DNA of 64,000 nt from Epulopiscium sp. Nele67-Bin005 (GCA_002007365.1 LNZR01000077.1:20331-84330), one strand, 5' to 3'. Counted from the first letter of the stretch, positions 21,786-31,927 are shown. Notes: generated from the sequence alone by a model not told the origin. Translations and numbers: made by a program.

Positions 21786-22212
21786 AATAGTACCTCTCTT
21801 TCATAAAAGTATTTTTGTTACTGATGAAGCTATATATATATATATTCTAGTTCTTAAATTGATAGCACGGAAATATTTATAAAAAAGTTTGTTCAATCTT
21901 TTATAAAATTAATTTATTGGACTTTGCCTAAAGAAATTCACCCCTTGACTTTGTCTATGGAAACAATTACCATTACTTAAATCAGATATTATTAGTAAAA
22001 TTAATTTTTAAATGCAACCATACTCAAACCTAAAGGGATAATACTAACTAAAATCTAGGAGTAATTATCTGTAAGAATTTATGGCAAGGTGGCCTTTAAA
22101 TAAATTGAAACATCACTGTAACACAAAATTAAAGGAAAATACGATAAAATTTGTATTGTTTGTTTGCCCATTTTTTATATATTTGTTATAATGTATAAGT
22201 GAGGAGGAGGAA

Positions 22213-25008
22213 ATGCTTATGAATTACTCAAATAACGACCAAGATAATCAAGACGACCAAAGTAAACAGCAGAAACAAAAAAAGGCTGGAGTTACTGGAT
22301 TTCGTATATTTTTTATTACTCTAGTGATTGCTGCATTTGCCGTTGTTGGTTCTGGGCTTGGGATTTTTATTGGAATAATAAAAAGTGCCCCAGATGTGTC
22401 GGGACTTGAATTAAAACCAAGTACCAATTATACTTCGTTTATTTATGATGCAAATGGAATGGAAATTGACCGTGTAGAAGGTGGGGAAAATAGAATTTAT
22501 GCAACACTAGAAGAAATCCCACTTTATTTACAACAAGCAGTTATAGCTATTGAAGATGAACGTTTTTATGAACACAATGGGATTGACATGAGAGGTATTT
22601 TACGTGCGCTTGTTGTAAATATAACAAATGGAGATATATCAGAAGGGGCAAGTACATTAACTCAACAGCTAATTAAAAATAACGTTTTAACTAGCGAACA
22701 AACTTTTACAAGAAAAATCCAAGAACAATACTTGGCAGTAGAATTTGAAAAAATTTATACTGAAGCATATGGGCAAAAATATGCGAAAGATTTAATTTTA
22801 GAATACTACTTAAACACTATGGCTCTTGGTCATGGGACTATGGGAGTGCAAGCCGCATCACACCGTTATTATCACAAAGATGTGTCAGAGCTTAGCCTTG
22901 CTGAGAGTGTTGTACTTGCAGGTATTACGCAAAGACCAACATACTACAGCCCAATTATTAATCCAGAAAATAACTGGGATAAAGCAAAAGTTATTTTATA
23001 CAAAATGGTTGAGCTTGGATTTATTACTGAAGAGGAGCGTCAACTAGCTCTTTTAGAAAATCCTTTTGAGAATATTCAAGAAGTTAACCAAATATTTGTT
23101 GATGAGTCGCCACATAGTTACTTTGTAGATGCTGTAATTGAAGATGTTTTATCAGACCTACAATCTAAAAATGGTATGACGCAAATTGAAGCACAAAATT
23201 ACTTATATGGTGGAGGAATTCAAATTTATACAACGTTTGACCCAGAAATTCAAGCAAGTGTTGATAGACATATGAATGATGATTCAATTTTTCCATCAGC
23301 AGAAAACGAAATTAAACTAGATTACAGAGTTAGTATTACAGATGCTGAAGGTTCGGTTTCTCATCATAGTGCTACAGGATTTGTAAAAAATACTAGTGCA
23401 ATTGAAGGATTTAAAAATGAAAAATTAGGTGAGTGGGGAGCATTGGCAGAAGGTGTAACTTTTGTTGAAACTCTATACGAAATCCCACAACCTCAAGCAG
23501 CCTTTGTTATTATGGATCAAACTACAGGTCATGTAAAAGCATTATCAGGAGGACGTGGAGATAAAGTTGGGGACCGTACATTTAACCGTGCGACTCAGGC
23601 CAAACGTCAACCAGGTTCTACATTTAAAATTTTAACTGCGTATGCACCTGCCTTAGATACAGGAATGTTATCACCAGGGAGCGTTTTAATTGACCAACCA
23701 ATTACAATCAATTTACCATCAGGAAACTACACTCCTCAAAACTGGGATAGAAAATATGTAGGAGCAACTACAATGCGTTATGGAATTTACCATTCTGTAA
23801 ATGCTCTAGCAGTTCAAGTTCTTGATATGGTTGGGTTAGACACAGCGTTTGAATATTTACAACGCTTTGGATTTACAACACTTTTACCTACAGATAAAGT
23901 TTATTCTATGGCACTTGGAGGTCTTACAGAAGGGGTTACTCCACTAGAATTAAACGCAGCATATGCAGCAATTGCAAACAACGGAACGTATATCGAGCCT
24001 ATTCTTTATACTAAAATTTTGGATAGAGATGGAGCAGTTTTATTAGATAACATTCCAAATTCTTACCAAGTAATTTCGGCATCAACAGCAGCAGCTCTAA
24101 CAGATATGATGCAAGATGTTGTAAAAATTGGTACAGGAGCATCACTTAAAAACTGGTTTAGTTCTCAACCAGTATCAGGAAAAACAGGTACAACAAATGA
24201 TAGTAAAGATTTATTCTTTGCTGCATACACACCATACTATACAGCAACTGTTTGGCTTGGGCATGATGATCCAAAATCTTTAAATGGAGCAAGTCAAAGA
24301 GAACATCTACATCTATGGGGTAATATTATGAAAGATGTTCACTCAGGCCTTGAATACAAAAACTTTGAGGCACAAATGCCAACATATTCTATGGCAACAA
24401 TCTGTAAAGTATCAGGAAGACTTGCAAGAAATACTTGTGTTAGTGGAACAGTTACAGACTACTTTAGTAAAGAAAATTTCCCAACACAATATTGTAATTC
24501 ATGTGGATATCAAGCGCCAGCAGCACCGACTGTAACAGCGCCAACTACTCCAACTGTAACAACGCCAACTACTCCAGCAGCACCAAGCACGCCAGAAGTA
24601 TTTGCACCAGAAATCTTTACACCAAGCTTACCAACAATTTTACCAAGTGAAAATACGGAAGCACCAGTTGTAGAGGAAGAAGTAGTAGCACCACCAATTC
24701 TTCAAGATTTACCAGAAGTACCAAGCATTCCAGCAGCACCGACTGTAACAGCGCCAACTACTCCAGTTGAGACCCCATCAACGCCAGTAGCACCAGTGGA
24801 AACGCCTTCTGCTCCAGTTGAAGTAGCGCCAACGCCAGCACCAGAGCCAACACCTGCTCCAGCACCTACGCCAGAGCCGACACCTGCTCCAGAGCCAACG
24901 CCTGCTCCAACTCCAGAACCAGCAACTCCAACATTACCGACGTTGCCAACTCTACCAACGTTACAACAAACGCCAGTAGACGATGCTTCATTTATACCAC
25001 AAGATTAA
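22213..25008 (+). CDS. Class A penicillin-binding protein (transglycosylase/transpeptidase) with Pro/Thr/Glu-rich C-terminal tail
   Basis: IEDERFYEHNGID, GASTLTQQLIKN, RKIQEQYLAVEFEK, KRQPGSTFKI, SGKTGTTND; C-terminal APTP repeats. Confidence 0.95.
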   Translation: MLMNYSNNDQDNQDDQSKQQKQKKAGVTGFRIFFITLVIAAFAVVGSGLGIFIGIIKSAPDVSGLELKPSTNYTSFIYDANGMEIDRVEGGENRIYATLEEIPLYLQQAVIAIEDERFYEHNGIDMRGILRALVVNITNGDISEGASTLTQQLIKNNVLTSEQTFTRKIQEQYLAVEFEKIYTEAYGQKYAKDLILEYYLNTMALGHGTMGVQAASHRYYHKDVSELSLAESVVLAGITQRPTYYSPIINPENNWDKAKVILYKMVELGFITEEERQLALLENPFENIQEVNQIFVDESPHSYFVDAVIEDVLSDLQSKNGMTQIEAQNYLYGGGIQIYTTFDPEIQASVDRHMNDDSIFPSAENEIKLDYRVSITDAEGSVSHHSATGFVKNTSAIEGFKNEKLGEWGALAEGVTFVETLYEIPQPQAAFVIMDQTTGHVKALSGGRGDKVGDRTFNRATQAKRQPGSTFKILTAYAPALDTGMLSPGSVLIDQPITINLPSGNYTPQNWDRKYVGATTMRYGIYHSVNALAVQVLDMVGLDTAFEYLQRFGFTTLLPTDKVYSMALGGLTEGVTPLELNAAYAAIANNGTYIEPILYTKILDRDGAVLLDNIPNSYQVISASTAAALTDMMQDVVKIGTGASLKNWFSSQPVSGKTGTTNDSKDLFFAAYTPYYTATVWLGHDDPKSLNGASQREHLHLWGNIMKDVHSGLEYKNFEAQMPTYSMATICKVSGRLARNTCVSGTVTDYFSKENFPTQYCNSCGYQAPAAPTVTAPTTPTVTTPTTPAAPSTPEVFAPEIFTPSLPTILPSENTEAPVVEEEVVAPPILQDLPEVPSIPAAPTVTAPTTPVETPSTPVAPVETPSAPVEVAPTPAPEPTPAPAPTPEPTPAPEPTPAPTPEPATPTLPTLPTLPTLQQTPVDDASFIPQD

Positions 25009-25020
25009 TAAATAAAATAA

Positions 25021-25056
25021 AGCCTTCATAACTAGAAAGTTGTGGAGGCTTTTTTA
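25021..25056 (+). terminator. Intrinsic terminator after PBP
   Basis: agccttcataactagaaagttgtggaggctttttta. Confidence 0.75.
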
Positions 25057-25068
25057 TGTAAAATTTTA

Positions 25069-25358
25069 AAACCCAGATTTCAAAAATCGTGAAGATAGTA
25101 CATTTTTGTCTTCTCTTTTAAAGTAACCTCTCATAAGAAACCAAAAATCATATTAGAAATAGTTAATCCCAAAACCTAAATTTCAAAAATCATGAAGATA
25201 GTACATTTCTGTCTTCTCTTTTAAAAGTAACTTCTCATAAGAAACTAAAAATCATATTAGAAATAGTTAATCCCAAAACCTAAATTTCAAAAATCGTGAA
25301 GATAGTACATTTTTGTCCTCTCTTTTAAAAGTAACTTCCCATAAGAAACCAAAAAATC
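25069..25358. repeat. Three tandem copies of a ~103-104 bp intergenic repeat (third copy partial)
   Basis: AAAACCYARATTTCAAAAATCRTGAAGATAGTACATTTYTGTCYTCTCTTTTAAAAGTAAC... with the core at 25078, 25181 and 25285. Confidence 0.9.
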
Positions 25359-25463
25359 TTAATAAAATTGGAGAAATTCCAAAGATAATCTTCATTTATA
25401 GACCTTAGATAACATTTCATTTTTAAGATACAAAAATATTTGCTATTTATTGAGCTAAAGATA

Positions 25464-25492
25464 TTGACATGTAAATAAATATATGATATTAT
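25464..25492 (+). promoter_or_regulatory. Promoter of RiPP precursor genes
   Basis: TTGACA - 17 nt - TATTAT. Confidence 0.75.
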
Positions 25493-25588
25493 GCAAATGT
25501 ATTAAATTTTATGTATATAAATTAATATATATTTATATACTTAAGATTAAATAATTGTAAAAATAATTATGGAAGGGAGAATATACTT

Positions 25589-25717
25589 ATGGAACTAATG
25601 GAAAATAATGTATTAGAGAATACAGAGGTTATACTTAAATCTTTAGATTTATCTGATTTTGAAGATATGGAAGAAATTGTTACTCCAGGATTTTTTGGTG
25701 TAATTATTTGTTGTTAA
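25589..25717 (+). CDS. RiPP precursor peptide 1 (MELMENNVLENTEVILKSLDLSDFEDMEEIVTPGFFGVIICC)
   Basis: 42 aa ORF with RBS (ggaaggga), acidic leader and hydrophobic CC-ending core; tandem near-identical copy follows; upstream of M50 + rSAM + ABC genes. Confidence 0.88.
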   Translation: MELMENNVLENTEVILKSLDLSDFEDMEEIVTPGFFGVIICC

Positions 25718-25780
25718 TATAAATTTGTATGCTTAAGATTAAATTATGGTAAAAATAATTAGGGGAGGGAGAATATACTT

Positions 25781-25912
25781 ATGGAACTAATGGAAAATAA
25801 TGTATTAGAGAATACAGAAGTTACACTTAAATCTTTAGATTTATCTGATTTTGAAGATATGGAAGAAATTGTTACTCCAGGATTTTTTGGTTTAATTGGT
25901 TGTTGTAAGTAA
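25781..25912 (+). CDS. RiPP precursor peptide 2 (MELMENNVLENTEVTLKSLDLSDFEDMEEIVTPGFFGLIGCCK)
   Basis: 43 aa ORF with RBS (ggggaggga); leader differs from copy 1 at one residue, core at its C-terminal end. Confidence 0.88.
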   Translation: MELMENNVLENTEVTLKSLDLSDFEDMEEIVTPGFFGLIGCCK

Positions 25913-26100
25913 TTACGGGAATAACTAATTACTTAATATAATTATATTTAATTATATTGGAATACATTAAAATAAAATAGGGGAAATTGTTAATAATTTT
26001 CTCTATTTTATTGTATTACGATAATATTATTTTTGTAACTTAATATTAATAGACATAGGAGTAGAAACGTGTATAAAGTATACATTTTTAAATAATAAAG

Positions 26101-27231
26101 ATGAATAAAAATTACGTACCAAAATTGGTTAAAGATGTTAAGTTGTATACATTTAATTCAATTATAACTAAAGAACCCCTATATTATTTGGGTTCAAAAT
26201 CCTTAGATAGGACAATAAAAATAAGTAAAAATAAGAAGGATTTAGTGGAAATATTATTAAATAATATTAATGGTATAAGTACTGTTAAGGAAATTCAAAA
26301 AAAAATGGATTTATCAGATATTACGATTAATGTAGAAGATATCCTAAAAATCTTTGCTAATCAAGGATTTTTAGAAGGTGGAAATATGATTTATAATTCT
26401 GAAATTGATTTAACTAGTAAAACAATGTTTGAAGTTAATATATCCTATGATGTCAAAAAAATTCAAAAAATCAGTAAAATTATAGGAATAATTTTACTAA
26501 TTTTTTTAGTAGGCGCTATTAAGGTTATATTAAGTCAATCTCATTTATTTAGAGAAGAGAACTTATTAGATAATTTTTATATTTATCAAACACTTCCATG
26601 TTTACTGATGGTAATATTAGTTCATGAATTTAGTCATATATTATTTGCAACTCTATTCAATGTTCCAGTAAAAAAAGTTAAAGGTGCATTAATATGGGGA
26701 ATAATTCCTGTTATATTTATAAAGTATAAAAATCTTTATTTTATTTCTCCTTTTAAAAGATTACTTATTATATTAGGAGGTGTTATTGGAAATTTTATAG
26801 TTAGTTTGTACTGTTTAGGAATATATTTTTATAGTAGACACTCTATATTGTTAAATCTATTTTATCTTAATTTAGGTTATATATTTACTAATTTATATCC
26901 TCATAAAGCAAGTGATGGTTATTTTGCTTTATGCACATTATTTAATAAGCATAATATAAGAATTTCAGTAATAAAATCTATTTTTACTTCCAGAAGAAAT
27001 TTAAAATCTAATATATTATTAGTAATTTATTTTGGATTAATAATTTTTGCAACTGTAGGGTTAGGAATAGTATTAAGTGATTTTATTATACTCATATTTG
27101 GTCAATATATTAAAGATTACTCAAATTATGTTAAAGGAATTATATATTTAGGACTAGTACTTCAATTAATAATTAGGTTTATTAATTTAACACGTTTATA
27201 TAAGAAAGGAATTACAAATGAGAAATTATAG
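26101..27231 (+). CDS. M50-family membrane metallopeptidase with N-terminal PqqD-like (RRE-like) segment, RiPP maturation
   Basis: HEFSH zinc motif within TM region and ASDG second motif; N-terminal KDLVEILLNNINGISTVKEIQKKMDLSDITINVEDILKIFANQGFL resembles a PqqD winged helix. Confidence 0.85.
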   Translation: MNKNYVPKLVKDVKLYTFNSIITKEPLYYLGSKSLDRTIKISKNKKDLVEILLNNINGISTVKEIQKKMDLSDITINVEDILKIFANQGFLEGGNMIYNSEIDLTSKTMFEVNISYDVKKIQKISKIIGIILLIFLVGAIKVILSQSHLFREENLLDNFYIYQTLPCLLMVILVHEFSHILFATLFNVPVKKVKGALIWGIIPVIFIKYKNLYFISPFKRLLIILGGVIGNFIVSLYCLGIYFYSRHSILLNLFYLNLGYIFTNLYPHKASDGYFALCTLFNKHNIRISVIKSIFTSRRNLKSNILLVIYFGLIIFATVGLGIVLSDFIILIFGQYIKDYSNYVKGIIYLGLVLQLIIRFINLTRLYKKGITNEKL

Positions 27232-28492
27232 ATTTCATGAAATTAAATGTAATGATAAAAATATTATATTTGATAGAGATACTTCACAAATATATGTGGG
27301 AACATTAAAAGAAAATAATTGGAAAATTTCAGAAAAAGAAAATGGTGATAAAATAAATCAATCAAAATTTTTATTAAATCCAGAATATAATACATTAATT
27401 ATTTCTTGTGCAGAAACTTGTAATTTAAGTTGTAAGTATTGTTTTGCTAATGAAGGTACTTATAATTCATCAAAAAATCTTATCATGAATGATAAAATGT
27501 ATGGTCAATTACTGGATAAACTTTTGGTGAAAAATGAACCTTTAAAATCTATTTCTTTATTTGGTGGAGAACCTTTATTAGGATTTAAATATATTAAAAA
27601 TTTTATTAAAAAGTTACAAGAAGGTTATCTTGCCAAAGATTGGCCTCTACCTCTCATAGGTATTGTTACCAATGGAACACTAATCACAAAAGAAATAGGG
27701 GATTTTTTTCAGGAATATAATATTGCTGTTACAATTAGTTTAGATGGCTCAAAAGAATTTAATGATTTAAATAGAAAATATCCAAATTCAACCAAAAGTG
27801 TTTATGATAAGATAGTATCTAACATATCTAATATAAGGAATAGAACATTTCCTTTAGTTGCAGCCGCTACTATTTCTACTGATATTATAAAACAATATCA
27901 AAAAGGTGATTATAAAAAATATTTAGAGCATTATCAGTCCCTAGGATTTGATTACGTAGAACACTTTATTGCTGATAGTCCTATTCCTCTTACCACTGAG
28001 GAAATAACAAAAATTGAATTGTATGCAATAGATAAAGTAGAGGTAGTATTTGATAATTTAGTAAATAATAATTTATATGTACCTTATGGAGTAATAGGTG
28101 TTTTATCAACTATTGTACAAAAAAAATATAGTCCAGAATGTGGAGCAGGACTTACTCAAATGTTTTATTCAGCAGAAAATGAATTCTATCCTTGTCAAAC
28201 ATATTATGCAGTAAAAGAAAAGCATAGAAATACTTTATATAGAACAGAAATTATAAATTGTCAAGAATGTTTTTGTGTAAATATTTGTTGTGCATATTGT
28301 TCAGGCAGTAGTCTTCTATTCAATGGAAATGAATCATCAGTAATAGAAAGACGATGTGTATATCAAAAAGCTTTAACAGAGGCAATTATAAAAAATCTTT
28401 ATATTTATACTAACGACAAAGATTATCGTATAAAGATAGTCAAAAATTTAAAAAAATTAGCTAATACTAATTTTAATAGAATAGCCAGATAG
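27218..28492 (+). CDS. Radical SAM/SPASM peptide maturase
   Basis: CAETCNLSCKYCFANEG (CxxxCxxC), LFGGEPLLG, SLDG; C-terminal Cys cluster CQECFCVNICCAYCSG...RRC. Confidence 0.93.
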   Translation: MRNYRFHEIKCNDKNIIFDRDTSQIYVGTLKENNWKISEKENGDKINQSKFLLNPEYNTLIISCAETCNLSCKYCFANEGTYNSSKNLIMNDKMYGQLLDKLLVKNEPLKSISLFGGEPLLGFKYIKNFIKKLQEGYLAKDWPLPLIGIVTNGTLITKEIGDFFQEYNIAVTISLDGSKEFNDLNRKYPNSTKSVYDKIVSNISNIRNRTFPLVAAATISTDIIKQYQKGDYKKYLEHYQSLGFDYVEHFIADSPIPLTTEEITKIELYAIDKVEVVFDNLVNNNLYVPYGVIGVLSTIVQKKYSPECGAGLTQMFYSAENEFYPCQTYYAVKEKHRNTLYRTEIINCQECFCVNICCAYCSGSSLLFNGNESSVIERRCVYQKALTEAIIKNLYIYTNDKDYRIKIVKNLKKLANTNFNRIAR

Positions 28493-28501
28493 GAGAAAAA
28501 A

Positions 28502-30331
28502 ATGTTTTTTCAAAAATTACTGTATAAAAATTCTGTTTATACTAAAATAGCAATTTTGACGGTTTTAATGATAAATACTATTTTTATATCATTTTTTATG
28601 ATGGTAATAACAGGAATAGATAACATTACTAACGATACTTTAGACCAATCAAAAACTATTATAACCTATCTATCTTCTTTAGTTTTTCCATGTTCATTAG
28701 CAGTATTTTTCTTTCAGTGGATAATTTTTATGTTATATGGCGAGATGATTGAAGCCAGAAATGATTTTAATAGCATTCTAAGAAAAATGGGAGTTTCCAT
28801 AAAGAATATTTATAAAATATATTGGACAGAGTTTGTAGTTTTACAAATAGTTGCTCAACCAATAGCTATAATAGGAGCATTTAATTTTTATAACGTAATG
28901 ATGCAATATTATGGATATGACTCAACAATGGAAGGAACAGGAGTAATTTTAGGGATTACATCTACACTGGTTACTTCTTTAATTACATTAAGAATGGTAT
29001 TGAATAAAAATATAGTTACATTTGATAATGTAGGTCACGCTACAAAAAGTAAAGTAACAAAATTTGCATTTATTAGCAACCATACAAAACAAATAAAATT
29101 AATATCAGCCATTATTTTATTTGGGAGTAGCATATATAATTTAATGAATAATAATGTGGATATATTTTTGTTGTTTACGGTAATAAATATTCTGATTTTT
29201 TGGGGTGAAATCCTAGAGAATATTATTAGCAGTGTATGTAAAATATTACCCGATAAATTTAATATTACATTATTAATTTTAAAAGGATTTTCCCGAAAAA
29301 TAAGGGTTATTTCTTATACTATGATACTTGGATTAACATTAGTATTAGGACTTAATGCATTTATTCAAACAACAAGAAATCATGCGTATAATAGTGTAAT
29401 GGAAAACATTAATTATAATTATGTAATAACACACGAACTTTTAACTAATAAAGAAATAGATAATATATTTAACACTAAACATATATCAGCATTATCATTT
29501 AGAGAAAATGAAAATAAAATAGGTTCTAGCACTTTGACAATGTTGGGCGTTGAAAAAAACTATTTTCAAGAGTATGAAAATATAGAATTAATGTATGGAG
29601 ATCAAGATTTCATATTTGAAAATTGGGATAATCCAGAATATAACGGAATTATTCTGTGTGAGCATTTAATTAATGAAGATAACATCGGACAATCTATAGA
29701 ATTAACTGTTGATGGTAAATTGGTAAGTTTTGAGATTGTAGGAGGAAGTTCTGTTAATGATTTCTCAAAAATGTCTGGTTATGTAAGTAAGGGATTTATA
29801 CAACAAATTTTAAACCAAGGAGATGTTTCTAATATAACTTTCTTAAAAGAATATAACAATTCTCTGGAGAATAATTATACTGTAGAAACTAAACAAGAAA
29901 TTGCAAATAAAAGTTATACTAAAGCAGTTCAAGGAACATTTATATTAGAAATTACAGCTATCATTGTATTATTATCATCATTTTTTATGTTAGCAAATTT
30001 TATAATTATTACAGCTAAAAAGAGTAATGTAGATATAGCTAGAATGCGTGCCATGGGAATGCCAGGGCATAATATTAATTCCATATATATTTTAACTTAT
30101 ATGTTAATAATTATTGCTTCTGTACCACTTGCTGCCCTGTCAGCTTATGTTGGTGGTAAAAATTTTATGGTATTAATGTTAGGTCTACCCAATATAAAGT
30201 TGGATTTTAATTGGGCATTATTTGGTGGATATATATTAGCATATTTGGTGTTTTTGGTTATGGTATATTATACTTTGGCACAAAAGACTATAAAAGAATA
30301 TATATACGTTTTAAAATCTAAGTCTATATAA
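28502..30331 (+). CDS. ABC transporter permease (FtsX/MacB-like)
   Basis: 609 aa, TM segments at both ends, duplicated FtsX-like architecture (ARMRAMGMPGHNINSIY). Confidence 0.85.
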   Translation: MFFQKLLYKNSVYTKIAILTVLMINTIFISFFMMVITGIDNITNDTLDQSKTIITYLSSLVFPCSLAVFFFQWIIFMLYGEMIEARNDFNSILRKMGVSIKNIYKIYWTEFVVLQIVAQPIAIIGAFNFYNVMMQYYGYDSTMEGTGVILGITSTLVTSLITLRMVLNKNIVTFDNVGHATKSKVTKFAFISNHTKQIKLISAIILFGSSIYNLMNNNVDIFLLFTVINILIFWGEILENIISSVCKILPDKFNITLLILKGFSRKIRVISYTMILGLTLVLGLNAFIQTTRNHAYNSVMENINYNYVITHELLTNKEIDNIFNTKHISALSFRENENKIGSSTLTMLGVEKNYFQEYENIELMYGDQDFIFENWDNPEYNGIILCEHLINEDNIGQSIELTVDGKLVSFEIVGGSSVNDFSKMSGYVSKGFIQQILNQGDVSNITFLKEYNNSLENNYTVETKQEIANKSYTKAVQGTFILEITAIIVLLSSFFMLANFIIITAKKSNVDIARMRAMGMPGHNINSIYILTYMLIIIASVPLAALSAYVGGKNFMVLMLGLPNIKLDFNWALFGGYILAYLVFLVMVYYTLAQKTIKEYIYVLKSKSI

Positions 30332-30351
30332 TAAAAAAGGATAGGGAAACT

Positions 30352-31029
30352 ATGATTAAAATAAGTAATTTAAATTTTTCTGTACAAGATGGACAGGCAA
30401 AAAGAAGAATATTAAATAATGTAAACTTTGTAGCAGATAGAGGTACAGCAACTGTTATAAGTGGGGTTTCAGGCTCAGGAAAGACAACGTTTTTGCACGC
30501 ATTAAGTGGAATGTTGCCAGAAATTGATAGTGGTGATATAGTGATGGGAGATGTAGATTTATACAAAATTGCACCAGATAAAAGAGATGAATTTAGGTTG
30601 CATCATATGGGAATTATATTTCAAAACTTTAATTTATTTTCTTATATGAATGTGATGGATAATATTTTATTACCGTTTTATGCACAAGGCACTAAGCCTC
30701 AAAGTTCGGATATTAATAAGGCGTTAGATATGTTAAATTTGCTACAATTAACTCATATTAATCATCAAAAATCGATAGAATTATTATCTGGGGGTGAGCA
30801 ACAAAGAGTGGCAATAATTAGAGCCTTGATTACTAATCCAGAAATAATTGTTTGTGATGAACCAACAGCAAATTTGGATCAAAGTAATAGCCATATTTTT
30901 TATGAGAATATTTCTAAGCTTGCAAGTTCTGAAAATATTGCAGTAATTATTGTATCTCATGACCCTATAGCACATCAATATTGTCATTTTTCTTGCAAAA
31001 TGGTTGATGGAGAGTTAGAAATTTTATAA
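30352..31029 (+). CDS. ABC transporter ATP-binding protein
   Basis: Walker A GVSGSGKTT, signature LSGGEQQRVAI, Walker B IIVCDEPTANLD. Confidence 0.97.
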   Translation: MIKISNLNFSVQDGQAKRRILNNVNFVADRGTATVISGVSGSGKTTFLHALSGMLPEIDSGDIVMGDVDLYKIAPDKRDEFRLHHMGIIFQNFNLFSYMNVMDNILLPFYAQGTKPQSSDINKALDMLNLLQLTHINHQKSIELLSGGEQQRVAIIRALITNPEIIVCDEPTANLDQSNSHIFYENISKLASSENIAVIIVSHDPIAHQYCHFSCKMVDGELEIL

Positions 31030-31043
31030 AAAATCATATTTAG

Positions 31044-31077
31044 ACTATAGACGATTGTTTATAGTCTTTTTTTGATG
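31044..31077 (+). terminator. Terminator of RiPP cluster
   Basis: gactatagacgattgtttatagtctttttttg. Confidence 0.75.
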
Positions 31078-31238
31078 GAAATTATAAACCAAAATATTCT
31101 TTCAAATTTCTTTAAGTTTGCTAAAAAAATTTTTCAATCTCTATATTATAATTAAAGAATAAAAATCGAGTATGTAAGCAATATTATATTTATGAGCTAT
31201 TTTGGAGGTGGAGATTTTGAAAATTCTAATAGCTAATT

Positions 31239-31811
31239 TTGCATAACAAAGGAGAATTAACAGTGAATTTAAGTAGTATATTTATGATAGGTGTAGGGTT
31301 GTCGGCAGATGCTTTTGCCGTATCAATTTGTAAGGGTTTGAGCATGAAAAAGATGTATATTAAAGATGCATTAATAATCGCTATATATTTTGGAGTATTT
31401 CAGGCTTTGATGCCACTGATAGGATTTGTTTTGGGTACACAGTTTAGTAATTTTGTAAATAATATTGGACACTGGTTAGCATTTGCTATTTTAACATATA
31501 TAGGGCTGAATTTAATTAAGTCAGGAAATAGTAAAGAAGAAGATGATGGTTTAGATATGGATTTGAGTATAAAAGTAATGGTTTCTCTTGCCATAGCCAC
31601 AAGTATTGATGCTTTAGCTGTGGGAGTTACATTTGCGTTTTTGCAAGTAGAAATTTTGTTAGCCATTTTGATAATTGGTCTAACTACTTTTATAATTTGC
31701 CTCTTTGGTGTAAAAGTAGGAAATATATTTGGAATAAAGTATAAATCCAAAGCCGAAATATTGGGTGGGATTATATTAATTTTAATTGGGACTAGCATTT
31801 TGATAACTTAA
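31239..31811 (+). CDS. mntP: MntP-family manganese efflux pump (likely true start GTG 31263)
   Basis: MIGVGLSADAFAVSICKGLSM ... ATSIDALAVGVTFAF duplicated DUF204-type motif. Confidence 0.88.
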   Translation: MHNKGELTVNLSSIFMIGVGLSADAFAVSICKGLSMKKMYIKDALIIAIYFGVFQALMPLIGFVLGTQFSNFVNNIGHWLAFAILTYIGLNLIKSGNSKEEDDGLDMDLSIKVMVSLAIATSIDALAVGVTFAFLQVEILLAILIIGLTTFIICLFGVKVGNIFGIKYKSKAEILGGIILILIGTSILIT

Positions 31812-31927
31812 ATCTTAAAATTTTCTTTCAATTTATTCTACAAATTCTAAAGAGATTTTTGTTTTTTGTATGTATAGTGTACTTATAGAATATAAATAAA
31901 ATAATTATTTTCATAAGGAGCAGTTTA

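Noticed and set aside
30324-30566. Minus-strand ORF over the ABC ATPase start
   Set aside because: Antisense to the Walker A region of a clear ABC ATPase.
31400-31798. 132 aa minus-strand ORF
   Set aside because: Antisense to mntP.
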